DNA of 24,461 nt, taken from the NCBI GenBank assembly GCA_016903675.1, contig JADQBA010000131.1, positions 1-24,461 on the forward strand. The letters are read 5' to 3'. The position numbers were made by a program, and so were the translations under genes. Each line of letters starts with the position of its first letter. Position 1 is the stretch's first letter. Below, piece by piece: positions 1 to 7,453 of this stretch. The stretch comes from Stigonema ocellatum SAG 48.90 = DSM 106950 (GTDB lineage Bacteria; Cyanobacteriota; Cyanobacteriia; Cyanobacteriales; Nostocaceae). The notes beneath the pieces were generated by a model. The model searched no databases and was not told where the DNA came from. It saw only the letters and a program-made list of their open reading frames with translations.

Positions 1-2
1 GT

Positions 3-193
3 CCCCATTCCCCATTCCTATTACCCTCCAATCAGAACAGAGTTGCAACCACCGTGATTTTATTTTGGGGTCCAAGGGCTTCCAAAATTGTGTCGCCCAC
101 GCGACACGCTGGTAAGCCGTTGGACCCCAAAATAAAATCACTGGTGGTTGCAACTCTGTTCTGATTGGAGGGTAATAGGAATGGGGAATGGGG
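3..193. repeat. Large imperfect palindrome at the 3' end of hglE
   Basis: The left arm is 3-75 and the right arm 120-193. They are reverse complements apart from a 1-nt difference near position 44. The 44-nt loop (76-119) contains its own hairpin (GTGTCGC/GCGACAC). Both arms run outward into GGGGAAT-type heptamers, so the element is flanked by inverted STRRs. It lies inside the hglE frame, supplies its last 53 or so codons and its stop, and could fold into a very stable hairpin. It may be a mobile repeat or, less likely, a fold-back assembly artefact. Confidence 0.85.
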
Positions 194-3100
194 AATGGGG
201 AGTGGGGAGGATGGGGAGGGTGGGGTATCCAGAGTTACGGAAACCTGGGAACGGGGCGAGGTTGGCGCAACTAAAGCAAAGGAAGATTCTTCCTCCTCTA
301 CTCCCCCTGCTTCCTCTGCTTCCTCTGCTCCCTCTGCTCCCGCTATTCTAGCGGCTACTGGCTCGGAGAAAAGTTCTTTGGCAGAGAGTGTTTCTATAAT
401 GAGATGGTTGTGATTGTGATTTACAGGTATGGTTTCCTCAGCAGAAACTATAGGTTGAGCAGTTCCTGTACCAGCGATCAACTGGGAATACTCTTGTTGT
501 AAGAGTTGGAAAAAGTTTTTGGTGAATTCTACTTGGTGCTGGAGATATTGCTCATGAATGCGTAGGGTTTCACCTTGTTGGGCGTGAAACTGCATCATGC
601 TGCGATCTAAGCTTTCTATGACGACTGGCTTAATGTCTGTTGCTTCTGTTGAAGATTCCGTGTGGGCAAGTAAGGAATTCTGCTGCTGCATCAGTTGGAA
701 GAAGGTCTTGGCATATTCCATCTGATGATTGAGATAGTGTCCGTGAACTTGTAAATTTTCACATTGATTTTGCTGAAATTGTGCTAGGACGTATTCTAAG
801 CTTTCTAAAACCTGTTGGCAATTCACAAGTTTGTCTATGGGGGGAGTGGGGATAGCCTGGGGTTTTAACCCCAGGGGGGAGTGGGGAGTGGGGGGAAGAG
901 GGGGAAGAGGGGGAGTGGGGGGAGTGGGGGGAGTGGGGGAAATGTTGTTGTTGGTGGAGAAAGCGGCAATTAAAGAGTTGACTTTGTCGGTTTCTCTTTC
1001 GTCTTCTTCGGAGGAATTTAAACTGATTCTGCCAGTTCCTCTTTCGTCTTCTTCTGTGAGGATGGAATTGATTCTACCGGTTCCTCTTTCGTCTTCTTCT
1101 CCTAGGGAGAGAGTGGAGGTGACAATGTTCCCAAAAGATTGGCTGGCGGATAATTTCACTTGATGCCCGTCCTGTAAAGCTTGCTCAAAGGCGTTTTTCG
1201 TTTTTTCGGACACATAGTTAATGCCGTTTAAACGTACGTTCAAACCGTTGTTTTTTGCAGTTGTGGGTATAGGTTGTGGCAGTTGGTATGGATCAAGGTT
1301 TTTCAGGTTTAAACCAGATACGCGTAACTGTACAACTGCTTCCCGTAGAGAGCGATCGCTGTCCTTTTGACTGCTGGGGTTTAAAGCTACAGTCAGATGG
1401 GGGCGATCGCCTAGGATATCCTTCACCAAGTTGGCGAGAATTTTCTTCGGTCCAAATTCCACAAAGCAATAACCCCCTGCGGCATAGATATTCTCTATCT
1501 CCTGCTTAAACAGCACCGAGTTATTCAGGTGAGTTTCCAGGATTTTTTGAATAGCTGCTGATTCCTGGGGATATGGCTTTCCTGTCACATTCGTATAAAC
1601 AGGTATTTTGGGGTTTTGGAAATTGACACTTTTAACTGCTTGGGCAAAGGCTTTCTGCGCAAAAGCAATCAGTGGTGTATGAAAAGCTGCGGACACAGGT
1701 AGCAAAACCGCTGCACATCCTTGTTCATGCAAAGCCAGCCGCACTTTCTCAATTTCTGCCACAGGACCAGCCAACACAACTTGACGAGGAGAATTCAAAT
1801 TAGCGATGGAAACCTGAGGAAAATGCTTGAGAACTGCTTCCACTTTGCTGAGGTCTTCTTTCACAGCCAGCATGGTTCCTGCATCATAGTCTGGGTCTTG
1901 GGGAGCAGCCATTGCTTGACCCCTAGCTTTCACTAGAAAGCAGTAATCTTCATCACTCAAAACCCCAGCAGCCCATAGGGCAGTTAGTTCTCCAAAGCTG
2001 TGTCCAGCGACAAAATTTGACTTGAAACCAGCTTGTTGCAGTATTTTGTAAAGTCCTGCACTCAACATCCCGATAGCTGGTTGAGCATATTCTGTACGTT
2101 GCAATGCCGCAACTTGGGTATTTTTTTCCGCTTCCTCAAACACAGAATGGGGAAAAACTATTTCCGACACTGGCTGCAAATTATCTTTGATTAAAAGGCT
2201 ATCCATATAGCCGTAAAGCTGTCGCATGGTGGGAAAATTCATCACCAGTTCCCGACCCATATCCAAATATTGAGAACCTTGCCCTGGAAACAAAGCGACG
2301 ACCTTTCCTGTCAAATCCAGACCAGCTTGGCGGTAGTAAACGCCTTGGGGATGTTCCCACGACGGGGCTGAGGGTTTGTTTTTTAGGAGATCAATACAAA
2401 TTTGGAGGAATTTGCAAGCCTCTTGTCGAGAATCTGCAACAAACCCAACTCTCGCTGCTGCAAGAGGAATTTCTTTTGACTTGCAGTTCTCCACCAATTC
2501 TGTATAATGTCTGTCTCCTGCCTCAGATTGTAAATTACCCAAAGCCTCTTCACAGTGACTCAACAATTGTGCAGGGTTTGAGCCAAATAGCAGCACCTCG
2601 CTTGGTGTACTGTGTATGCGGTAGGCGCGGTTATGTTCGGGTTGATATTCTTCCAAAACGATGTGGTAATTTGTACCGCCAAAGCCGAAAGAACTGACAC
2701 CTGCACGTCTTGGCGGTTCTCCTTCAGCACGCAGCCAGGGTCTGGTTTCGGTATTCAAATAAAACCGCGAATTTTTAATGTTGAGCTTGGGGTTGGGCTG
2801 AGTAATGTTGATCGTAGGTGGTAATATCTTGTGATGCAGGGCTAGAGCAGTTTTGATCAAACTCGCTGCACCAGCGGCAGCTTTAGTATGTCCTATCTGG
2901 GATTTTACTGTGCCCAGAGCGATGTACTGTCTTTTTGAGTCTGGTTCACCAAAAAATTCTCTCAAAGACCCGAATTCAGTGGGGTCTCCTGCCATAGTAC
3001 CTGTACCATGGGCTTCAATCAGACCGACACTCGTTGGTGAAATGCCTGCATCTTCGTAAGCACGTTTTAAGGCTGTGACTTGTCCTTCTAGTCGAGGAGC

Positions 3101-4171
3101 ATAAATACTCTTATACCGCCCATCACTGGAGGTGCCAATTCCTTTAATGACTGCATAAATTTTGTCATTGTCTCGGACGGCGTCTTCCAGACGTTTGAGC
3201 ACAATCATGCCAACACCTTCACCCAGCATCATCCCATCAGATTTGGCATCGAAGGGTTTCACAGTGTCGCTAGGAGTGACAGCAGGTGTTTTGCTGAAAC
3301 ACATATAAGCCATGATGGTGTTGTCGGTGTCTACGCCACCTGTCAGCATCATGTCACACCGATGCTCTGTTAGCTCACTAATGGCCATTTTTAAAGCACC
3401 GAAGGAACTAGCACAAGCAGCATCGACTACACAATTTATCCCTCCCAAATTAAGGCGGTTGGCAATGCGTCCCGCGATGACGTTAGCTAACATTCCTGGG
3501 AAAGCATTTTCATCCCAGTTCACATAGGCGCTTTTGATTTTCTTGATAATTTTTTGTGTATCCTCATCGGATAAGCCACTGCTTTTGAGAACCTTTTCCC
3601 AAACGGGGTACTCTAACCGTGCTGCAAGTGGTATCCCAAGCTGCTTTGCCATTGCTGCGCCTAAAACAACCCCAACAGTCTCGCGATTAAACTCGCGGGA
3701 TAAGCCGTAACCAGCATCTTCCATCGCCTCTTTGGCAACCACTAAGCTCAACAGCTGCGAAACATCTGTTACTTCTAAGATGTTAGGTGGAATACCGAAT
3801 TCCATGGGATTAAAATCAACATGCGGAACAAACCCACCCCGTTTACAGTAAGTTTTTTCCTCAGGGTGTCTCGGATTTGGGTCATAGTAGTCTTCGATAT
3901 TCCAGTGTGAAGACGGAACATCGGTAATACAGTCAATTTTGTTAAGGATATTTTGCCAATATTCTTGCAAATTTCTAGCTTTGGCAAAAAGAGAAGCCAT
4001 ACCAACGATGGCTATAGGATTATGTTGCAGTTGTCTATTAATCTTGTTGAGCGGCAGAGATTGTTCCGACATCTTGTTTTTCTCCTCAATAAACCTAAAC
4101 ACAGCCTCTTCACAATTGTTTATCTGGGCTTCTAGCTGCGCCAAGGCAGTATCAATTGAATAAGCAGACAT
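32..4171 (-). CDS. hglE: HglE-type polyketide synthase (KS-AT), heterocyst glycolipid chain synthesis
   Basis: Type I PKS of the PfaA/HglE class, which helps build the very long alkyl chain of heterocyst glycolipids in the cytoplasm. A ketosynthase spans about residues 52-505, with AACASS at 251-256 (nucleophile Cys253), EAHGTG (His388) and GHTK (His428). An acyltransferase spans about 624-935, with GQGSQ at 630-634, GHSFGE (nucleophile Ser725) and a later His831. No carrier-protein GxDS motif or reductase is visible downstream. Instead there are three 15-residue acidic repeats starting near 1025, a Pro-rich linker at about 1079-1111, two related helical repeats (about 1120-1170 and 1184-1234) and an odd tail. 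The last 53 or so residues are encoded by a palindrome, so the C-terminus may not be native. The gene diverges from hgdBCA, as remembered for PCC 7120 alr5351. A PfaA-like paralogue such as hglE2 is the main alternative. Confidence 0.82.
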   Translation of the reverse strand: MSAYSIDTALAQLEAQINNCEEAVFRFIEEKNKMSEQSLPLNKINRQLQHNPIAIVGMASLFAKARNLQEYWQNILNKIDCITDVPSSHWNIEDYYDPNPRHPEEKTYCKRGGFVPHVDFNPMEFGIPPNILEVTDVSQLLSLVVAKEAMEDAGYGLSREFNRETVGVVLGAAMAKQLGIPLAARLEYPVWEKVLKSSGLSDEDTQKIIKKIKSAYVNWDENAFPGMLANVIAGRIANRLNLGGINCVVDAACASSFGALKMAISELTEHRCDMMLTGGVDTDNTIMAYMCFSKTPAVTPSDTVKPFDAKSDGMMLGEGVGMIVLKRLEDAVRDNDKIYAVIKGIGTSSDGRYKSIYAPRLEGQVTALKRAYEDAGISPTSVGLIEAHGTGTMAGDPTEFGSLREFFGEPDSKRQYIALGTVKSQIGHTKAAAGAASLIKTALALHHKILPPTINITQPNPKLNIKNSRFYLNTETRPWLRAEGEPPRRAGVSSFGFGGTNYHIVLEEYQPEHNRAYRIHSTPSEVLLFGSNPAQLLSHCEEALGNLQSEAGDRHYTELVENCKSKEIPLAAARVGFVADSRQEACKFLQICIDLLKNKPSAPSWEHPQGVYYRQAGLDLTGKVVALFPGQGSQYLDMGRELVMNFPTMRQLYGYMDSLLIKDNLQPVSEIVFPHSVFEEAEKNTQVAALQRTEYAQPAIGMLSAGLYKILQQAGFKSNFVAGHSFGELTALWAAGVLSDEDYCFLVKARGQAMAAPQDPDYDAGTMLAVKEDLSKVEAVLKHFPQVSIANLNSPRQVVLAGPVAEIEKVRLALHEQGCAAVLLPVSAAFHTPLIAFAQKAFAQAVKSVNFQNPKIPVYTNVTGKPYPQESAAIQKILETHLNNSVLFKQEIENIYAAGGYCFVEFGPKKILANLVKDILGDRPHLTVALNPSSQKDSDRSLREAVVQLRVSGLNLKNLDPYQLPQPIPTTAKNNGLNVRLNGINYVSEKTKNAFEQALQDGHQVKLSASQSFGNIVTSTLSLGEEDERGTGRINSILTEEDERGTGRISLNSSEEDERETDKVNSLIAAFSTNNNISPTPPTPPTPPLPPLPPTPHSPLGLKPQAIPTPPIDKLVNCQQVLESLEYVLAQFQQNQCENLQVHGHYLNHQMEYAKTFFQLMQQQNSLLAHTESSTEATDIKPVVIESLDRSMMQFHAQQGETLRIHEQYLQHQVEFTKNFFQLLQQEYSQLIAGTGTAQPIVSAEETIPVNHNHNHLIIETLSAKELFSEPVAARIAGAEGAEEAEEAGGVEEEESSFALVAPTSPRSQVSVTLDTPPSPSSPLPIPHSPFLLPSNQNRVATTSDFILGSNGLPACRVGDTILEALGPQNKITVVATLF
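181..225. repeat. STRR heptamers (GGGGAAT/GGGGAGT) inside hglE coding sequence
   Basis: Repeats of GGGGAAT and GGGGAGT run out of the palindrome and are translated on the minus strand as a Ser/Pro-rich segment (about residues 1317-1330). The same heptamer family occurs between genes elsewhere in this window. Confidence 0.8.
286..345. repeat. Tandem repeat encoding a Glu/Ala-rich segment of HglE
   Basis: Degenerate 9-nt repeats built on CTGCTTCCT/CTGCTCCCT encode a low-complexity Glu/Ala/Gly stretch at about residues 1277-1296. It reads in frame and lies between the helical repeats and the palindromic tail. Confidence 0.7.
838..946. repeat. STRR and small palindrome encoding the Pro-rich linker of HglE
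   Basis: GGGGAGT/GGGGGAGT-type repeats fill this stretch. A 20-bp palindrome (856-875, arms CCTGGGGTT/AACCCCAGG) sits within it. Read on the minus strand it gives repeated Pro-Thr-Pro and Pro-Leu-Pro units (about residues 1079-1111), so an otherwise intergenic repeat family is serving as a protein linker. Confidence 0.8.
980..1114. repeat. Three tandem 45-bp repeats in hglE (15-residue acidic repeat)
   Basis: The core CTCTTTCGTCTTCTTC recurs at 994, 1039 and 1084, an exact 45-bp period. It encodes three 15-residue units each beginning EEDER, the first two continuing GTGRI. The third unit has diverged most. The period is a multiple of three, so copy number can change without shifting frame. 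Confidence 0.85.
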
Positions 4172-4397
4172 AGCACATAGACGATTTTTAGTACTGTCAA
4201 TTGTTTAGCTGTGGCAATTTCTATTACCAATCAAAAACGAGCTATCTCCTGTTGGAAGCAGCTATCCTATCTGCAAAGGCGTTTTGAATTGAATTGTATT
4301 CAAATCAACCCCAGATAACAAATACCACCACGATCAGTTGAAGCTCTGGGTGTTTCCAGGCATTTCGGCAACATCACAGCAATTGTGGAAAAAATTT
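4172..4397. other. Upstream region of hglE
   Basis: This 226-bp gap separates hglE from the small same-strand gene upstream of it. It is the expected location of the hglE promoter and leader. On the minus strand a TTGACA lies about 25 nt before the start codon, but no convincing -10 accompanies it and no strong ribosome-binding site is visible. I could not identify an NtcA-type GTA-N8-TAC site. Confidence 0.4.
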
Positions 4398-4676
4398 CTA
4401 CACAATGCTCGACTCTTGATGCTGTGGCAGTAGGTCGATGACATTGTTACAACTTGTAAAATAGTCTTGCAGTGCGTTAGCTGCTTGACCAGTAAATTCA
4501 ATCCATTCGTAATGATACAGGTTTTGAGAAGAGGTTTCACACTCGAACAATAGAAACTTAGGAGTAGCTATTAAGATAGAAACGCTTTTTTCTCCATAGC
4601 CATTTTCATTATCTAGCTTTACTGCGGCAACGTAGTTTGTGTTAATGACAACGTTCTGTATCTTGATAAATGTCAT
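4398..4676 (-). CDS. Small conserved-looking hypothetical protein (92 aa)
   Basis: No function is recognised. The protein has alternating beta-like segments near its N-terminus, a central acidic/aromatic stretch (YHYEWIEF) and a C-terminal helix followed by NNVIDLLPQ. It has no signal peptide or membrane segment and reads like a compact soluble protein with normal codon use. I take the ATG at 4676; a TTG four codons upstream (4688) is in frame, but neither start has a clear Shine-Dalgarno. It lies just upstream of hglE on the same strand. Small genes (asr5349/asr5350) occupy a comparable position in PCC 7120 as I remember it, so it may be a conserved passenger of the HGL locus. Confidence 0.6.
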   Translation of the reverse strand: MTFIKIQNVVINTNYVAAVKLDNENGYGEKSVSILIATPKFLLFECETSSQNLYHYEWIEFTGQAANALQDYFTSCNNVIDLLPQHQESSIV

Positions 4677-5117
4677 GGCCAGTTTCAACGTCCAAGATAA
4701 TGTATTTTATGAAATTTGACCAACAAAGTTTGCCAAACTCGTTACAGAAAAAACAGTCCTCTCAACCCAACACCACGAAAAATTCAGCACCAATAATTCA
4801 ATTATTCCTCAGTAATGGCAATGAGAATCTTTTTAGTTTTTTACTTTTAAGGAACTAACTAAAAGTTAACTGCCGTCATGAGTCATTAGAATTAATAAAA
4901 ACATTAGCATAACTGAAAGAAATTGAATAGTTCGTTTTTAGCATTTTTATAAAAAACATATATTTCCCCAAAAACCAGCCTTTTAAAAGTCTAAAAAAGT
5001 ATAGTTGCTCACTATTATTTATTTTTAAATAATATGGTTGATTACAGTTTTCAAATAAAAATTGTTCGTTACTTAATAAATACATTTTTCTAGAGTAAAG
5101 TAATACCAAGTGTTTTT

Positions 5118-5198
5118 TATAGCGGATTTCAACCTAATGGTAGGGGCGCTTCCGCCTTGCGCCCCTACCACAGAACTACTGACTTGCAACCCGCTATA
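5118..5198. repeat. Hairpin repeat
   Basis: The inner arms GGTAGGGGCGC (5139-5149) and GCGCCCCTACC (5159-5169) pair perfectly around a 9-nt loop. Outer arms TATAGCGG/CCGCTATA (5118-5125 and 5191-5198) close a larger stem. It resembles dispersed cyanobacterial palindromic repeats. Confidence 0.75.
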
Positions 5199-5274
5199 TA
5201 TAGGAATCCTAAAATCATTCATGAAAAATTTTAATGTAGGGTGGGCACCAATACTGCTCGGATAAGCAAAAATT

Positions 5275-5307
5275 AGAAACCCGGTTTCTTTAAGAAACCG
5301 GGTTTCT
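5275..5307. repeat. 33-bp near-perfect palindrome (AAACCCGG type)
   Basis: Arms 5275-5290 and 5292-5307 are exact reverse complements around one central T; the core is AGAAACCCGGTTTCTT. A frequent type of intergenic palindrome in filamentous cyanobacteria. It could act as a terminator or mRNA-end stem. Confidence 0.8.
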
Positions 5308-5388
5308 GGCACGTCAACTATTCTCAGCCCTTACAGTATTGGGGTGGGCACTGCCCATCATATCCCAATACCGTTCAGTTAAGGCTTT

Positions 5389-5455
5389 GATCCCCCCTAA
5401 CCCCCCTTAAAAAGGGGGGAATAAGCCCCCCTTTTTAAGGGGGGTTGGGGGGATC
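5389..5455. repeat. Long hairpin with about 30-bp arms
   Basis: The left arm (5389-5419) and right arm (5426-5455) pair with a single 1-nt indel around the loop AATAAG. Both outer ends read GATC. C-runs and G-runs dominate the arms. This is a MITE-like palindromic repeat in a gene-free stretch. Confidence 0.85.
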
Positions 5456-5507
5456 TTCAGTCTGTGAACACTACTAACTGAACTGTATTGCACCATATCC
5501 AGGTTTT

Positions 5508-5524
5508 GGTGGGCAGTGCCCACC
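5508..5524. repeat. GGTGGGCA/TGCCCACC hairpin
   Basis: A 17-bp palindrome with one central base. The same unit recurs at 9123-9139 and, in part, near 5341-5356 and 20478-20493, so it is a dispersed repeat family. Confidence 0.7.
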
Positions 5525-5617
5525 CTACGTATATTTCAAAAATTACTTTTTATTTCTTCAAGAGTGGTTTACACGTAGAAACGCAAATAAACTCCGCGCC
5601 TCCGCGCCTCCTAACCC

Positions 5618-6958
5618 CTAACCCCCCATCTTCTGGGATTGCTTTCCAGTCCAATTTTGCCACCGGATAATTCCACGAGCTACCAATTCAGGATTCTCAT
5701 CTCCAATAAAACAGCTACGTCCCATTCTTTCGCAAGCAATCAGGATTTCACCATGTGCCATAAATGGGGAAATCACAAAATTATTGGTACTGGTGTACAA
5801 ATTTAACAGGTAGGGTACTATTCCCTCTACTCCTTCAACATTGATTGCTGTCTGGGGTTTGGAGATTGAGTGTTGAGAAAAAATCCCAACATATATATTG
5901 CCAAGTACTAATTCGTATTGAAACGGCATCCGATTACGGCTACAGAATTCATAAATGTTGCCCTCAGAACGTAGAACAGCAACTACCCGCGCCTCATGTA
6001 CTAAGTAATCATGATTCCATGTTTGTGAAAGGGTCGCGATCGCCAAAGCTGCATTACCAGGCAACAGTTTCACGAATTCTTTGCCAGAAGTATCACCACA
6101 GTAAACTAAGTGCCGACCAAGAATCCATTCCTCGCCAACTTTTACTCCTAGCTGGTGAGCTGCGACATTTGATTTCTTCATCGGTTGTTCAACTTGAGAC
6201 TGAACTTGCTTGCGGATTGACTTAGCTTCCTTCTGTGCTAAGGCACTTTTATAGGCTTCCATCTGCAACTCTTTTTGCTTACCCCTTGCCTGTGCTGCAA
6301 GTTTCCCTAGCCTTTCGGCAACTTCATGCTCTCCCTTAGCCAATGCTTGTTGTCGCGCCTGTTCTGCCTGTTCTGCCGAAGTGCGTTCTTTACTACCTGC
6401 CCTAGCTACCTTCAATAAATCTGTAGTACTTTTAGCAAGGGGTGTATCCTTAATTATTTCTTTAACTTCTGGGGTAATATCTTTAGCAATCTGCTTGCCC
6501 TGTTGGAAGGTTCGCTCGCTGAATCCAACTTCTTTTGCTAACTCCAGAGTAGTCTTAGGAGGTGGTGAAATGCTTGCACTACCTTTAAGAGTATGTTGAT
6601 TATCCCCTGGTTTCGCCCTTAGTCCCAATCTTTCCAGAATTTGCTCCCGCTCCAACCAAAGTTGTGCACGGTCTAGAGGTTCTAGCTCATTGCGGATCAA
6701 ATTCTCATCAATTTCCGCCAAACGAGCTTGGTCAGCATCTGTGTAGGTTACAATATTACACTCAATTTCGTGGCGATGCAGCAGCTTACAAGCTGTAAGA
6801 CGATGCAGTCCCGCAACCAAGTTCAGGTTCTGATCTACCGTGATTGGGTTCAACAGACCGTTAGCCTTAATTGACTCCATCAACTCCGCAACTTTTTCTT
6901 CCTTGACCGGACGGCGGTTAAGACCAATCTTAATTTGGTCTATGGGCACGGTGGGCAT
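5618..6958 (-). CDS. ParB-domain protein fused to a degenerate DNA methyltransferase-like domain
   Basis: The 446-residue protein begins with a ParB/Srx-like domain (about 1-95): the phosphate-binding-type motif appears as AGLHRL (49-54) and is followed by DENLIRNELEPLDRAQ (84-99). A helix-turn-helix-like segment lies at about 135-160, then a long Ala/Gln/Lys-rich probable coiled coil (about 185-260). Residues 275-440 resemble the methylase half of ParB-methylase proteins (GEEWILGRHLVYCGDT at 275-290; ACERMGR followed by a C-terminal helix). However, the SAM-binding FxGxG has become FMAHG (399-403), and no DPPY-type catalytic motif is present where SQTWNHDY (311-318) lies. It is therefore probably catalytically inactive and may bind DNA as a regulator. 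The ATG at 6958 starts the ParB fold directly. Confidence 0.75.
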   Translation of the reverse strand: MPTVPIDQIKIGLNRRPVKEEKVAELMESIKANGLLNPITVDQNLNLVAGLHRLTACKLLHRHEIECNIVTYTDADQARLAEIDENLIRNELEPLDRAQLWLEREQILERLGLRAKPGDNQHTLKGSASISPPPKTTLELAKEVGFSERTFQQGKQIAKDITPEVKEIIKDTPLAKSTTDLLKVARAGSKERTSAEQAEQARQQALAKGEHEVAERLGKLAAQARGKQKELQMEAYKSALAQKEAKSIRKQVQSQVEQPMKKSNVAAHQLGVKVGEEWILGRHLVYCGDTSGKEFVKLLPGNAALAIATLSQTWNHDYLVHEARVVAVLRSEGNIYEFCSRNRMPFQYELVLGNIYVGIFSQHSISKPQTAINVEGVEGIVPYLLNLYTSTNNFVISPFMAHGEILIACERMGRSCFIGDENPELVARGIIRWQNWTGKQSQKMGG

Positions 6959-6991
6959 AATTATTATTTTGCTGTGTTGTCAGTCAAAATA

Positions 6992-7080
6992 CCAAATATA
7001 AGATACACCTAATATATTTCATCGTTCTGCTGAAAAACCTCCTTTATCAAGTAAGTTTGATGAGAATGTCTTATATTTGG
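6992..7080. promoter_or_regulatory. Candidate operator: nested dyads upstream of the ParB-like gene
   Basis: CCAAATATAAGA (6992-7003) and its exact reverse complement TCTTATATTTGG (7069-7080) flank a 65-bp spacer. Inside the spacer is a second short dyad, ATCAA-N5-TTGAT. The pair begins 34 bp upstream of the ParB-like start codon. It is a plausible autoregulatory site for that DNA-binding-type protein, by inference only. Confidence 0.4.
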
Positions 7081-7192
7081 CAACCCAGACTTAACCGTCG
7101 ATTAATTGCTATTAGCAGCAATTGACTTGAAAATATCTATGATATAACTCCCCGTTATCGCTTTTAACCGATAAGTAAAACTGATTGCTAAA

Positions 7193-7453
7193 GTGGGAAT
7201 GGGGAGTGGGGAATGGGGAATGGGGAGTGGGGAGTGGGGACAAGAAATTTTTATGGTTGGTGGTGTAAGCAGTTCATCGCGACTGCGTTCCCACGCAGTC
7301 GTCAGGCGCTACACCGCTCAATTTTACCAGAGGCAGCAGCCCTCTGCGACTGTATTCCCAGGCTGGAGCCTGGGAACGAGCCACTCACTCCCCACTCCCC
7401 CCACTCCCCCACTCCCCACTCCCCATTCCCCACTCCCCATTCCCCATTCCCCA
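7193..7453. repeat. Composite hairpin element bounded by inverted STRR arrays
   Basis: GGGGAAT/GGGGAGT heptamers (7193-7241) face the complementary CCCCATT/CCCCACT array (7381-7453), forming a long imperfect inverted repeat. The interior holds two strong hairpins, 7280-7301 (CGACTGCGT/ACGCAGTCG) and 7355-7376 (TTCCCAGGCT/AGCCTGGGAA), and a weaker one at about 7330-7346. No coding capacity is evident. It lies between the divergent ParB-like gene and hgdB. Confidence 0.75.

Larger units (their letters stand above)
4677..5617. other. Gene-poor region with AT-rich part and repeat mosaic
   Basis: About 940 bp with no supportable gene. The first part (to about 5110) is AT-rich and holds only short, compositionally biased frames. 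The second part is a patchwork of hairpin repeats listed separately. It separates the small gene near hglE from the ParB-like gene; both are transcribed leftward. Confidence 0.6.

Noticed and set aside
980..1114. CRISPR array (regular repeats)
   Set aside because: The 45-bp units are contiguous tandem repeats in coding sequence without unique spacers. The arrays at 19411-19500 are likewise tandem, and no cas genes are present.
4876..5109. 77-codon minus-strand frame in AT-rich DNA
   Set aside because: Composition-driven, rich in Phe/Tyr/Asn/Lys, with no recognisable pattern or ribosome-binding site.
5488..5670. 60-codon plus-strand frame
   Set aside because: It runs from a dispersed hairpin repeat into the 3' end of the ParB-like gene on the other strand.
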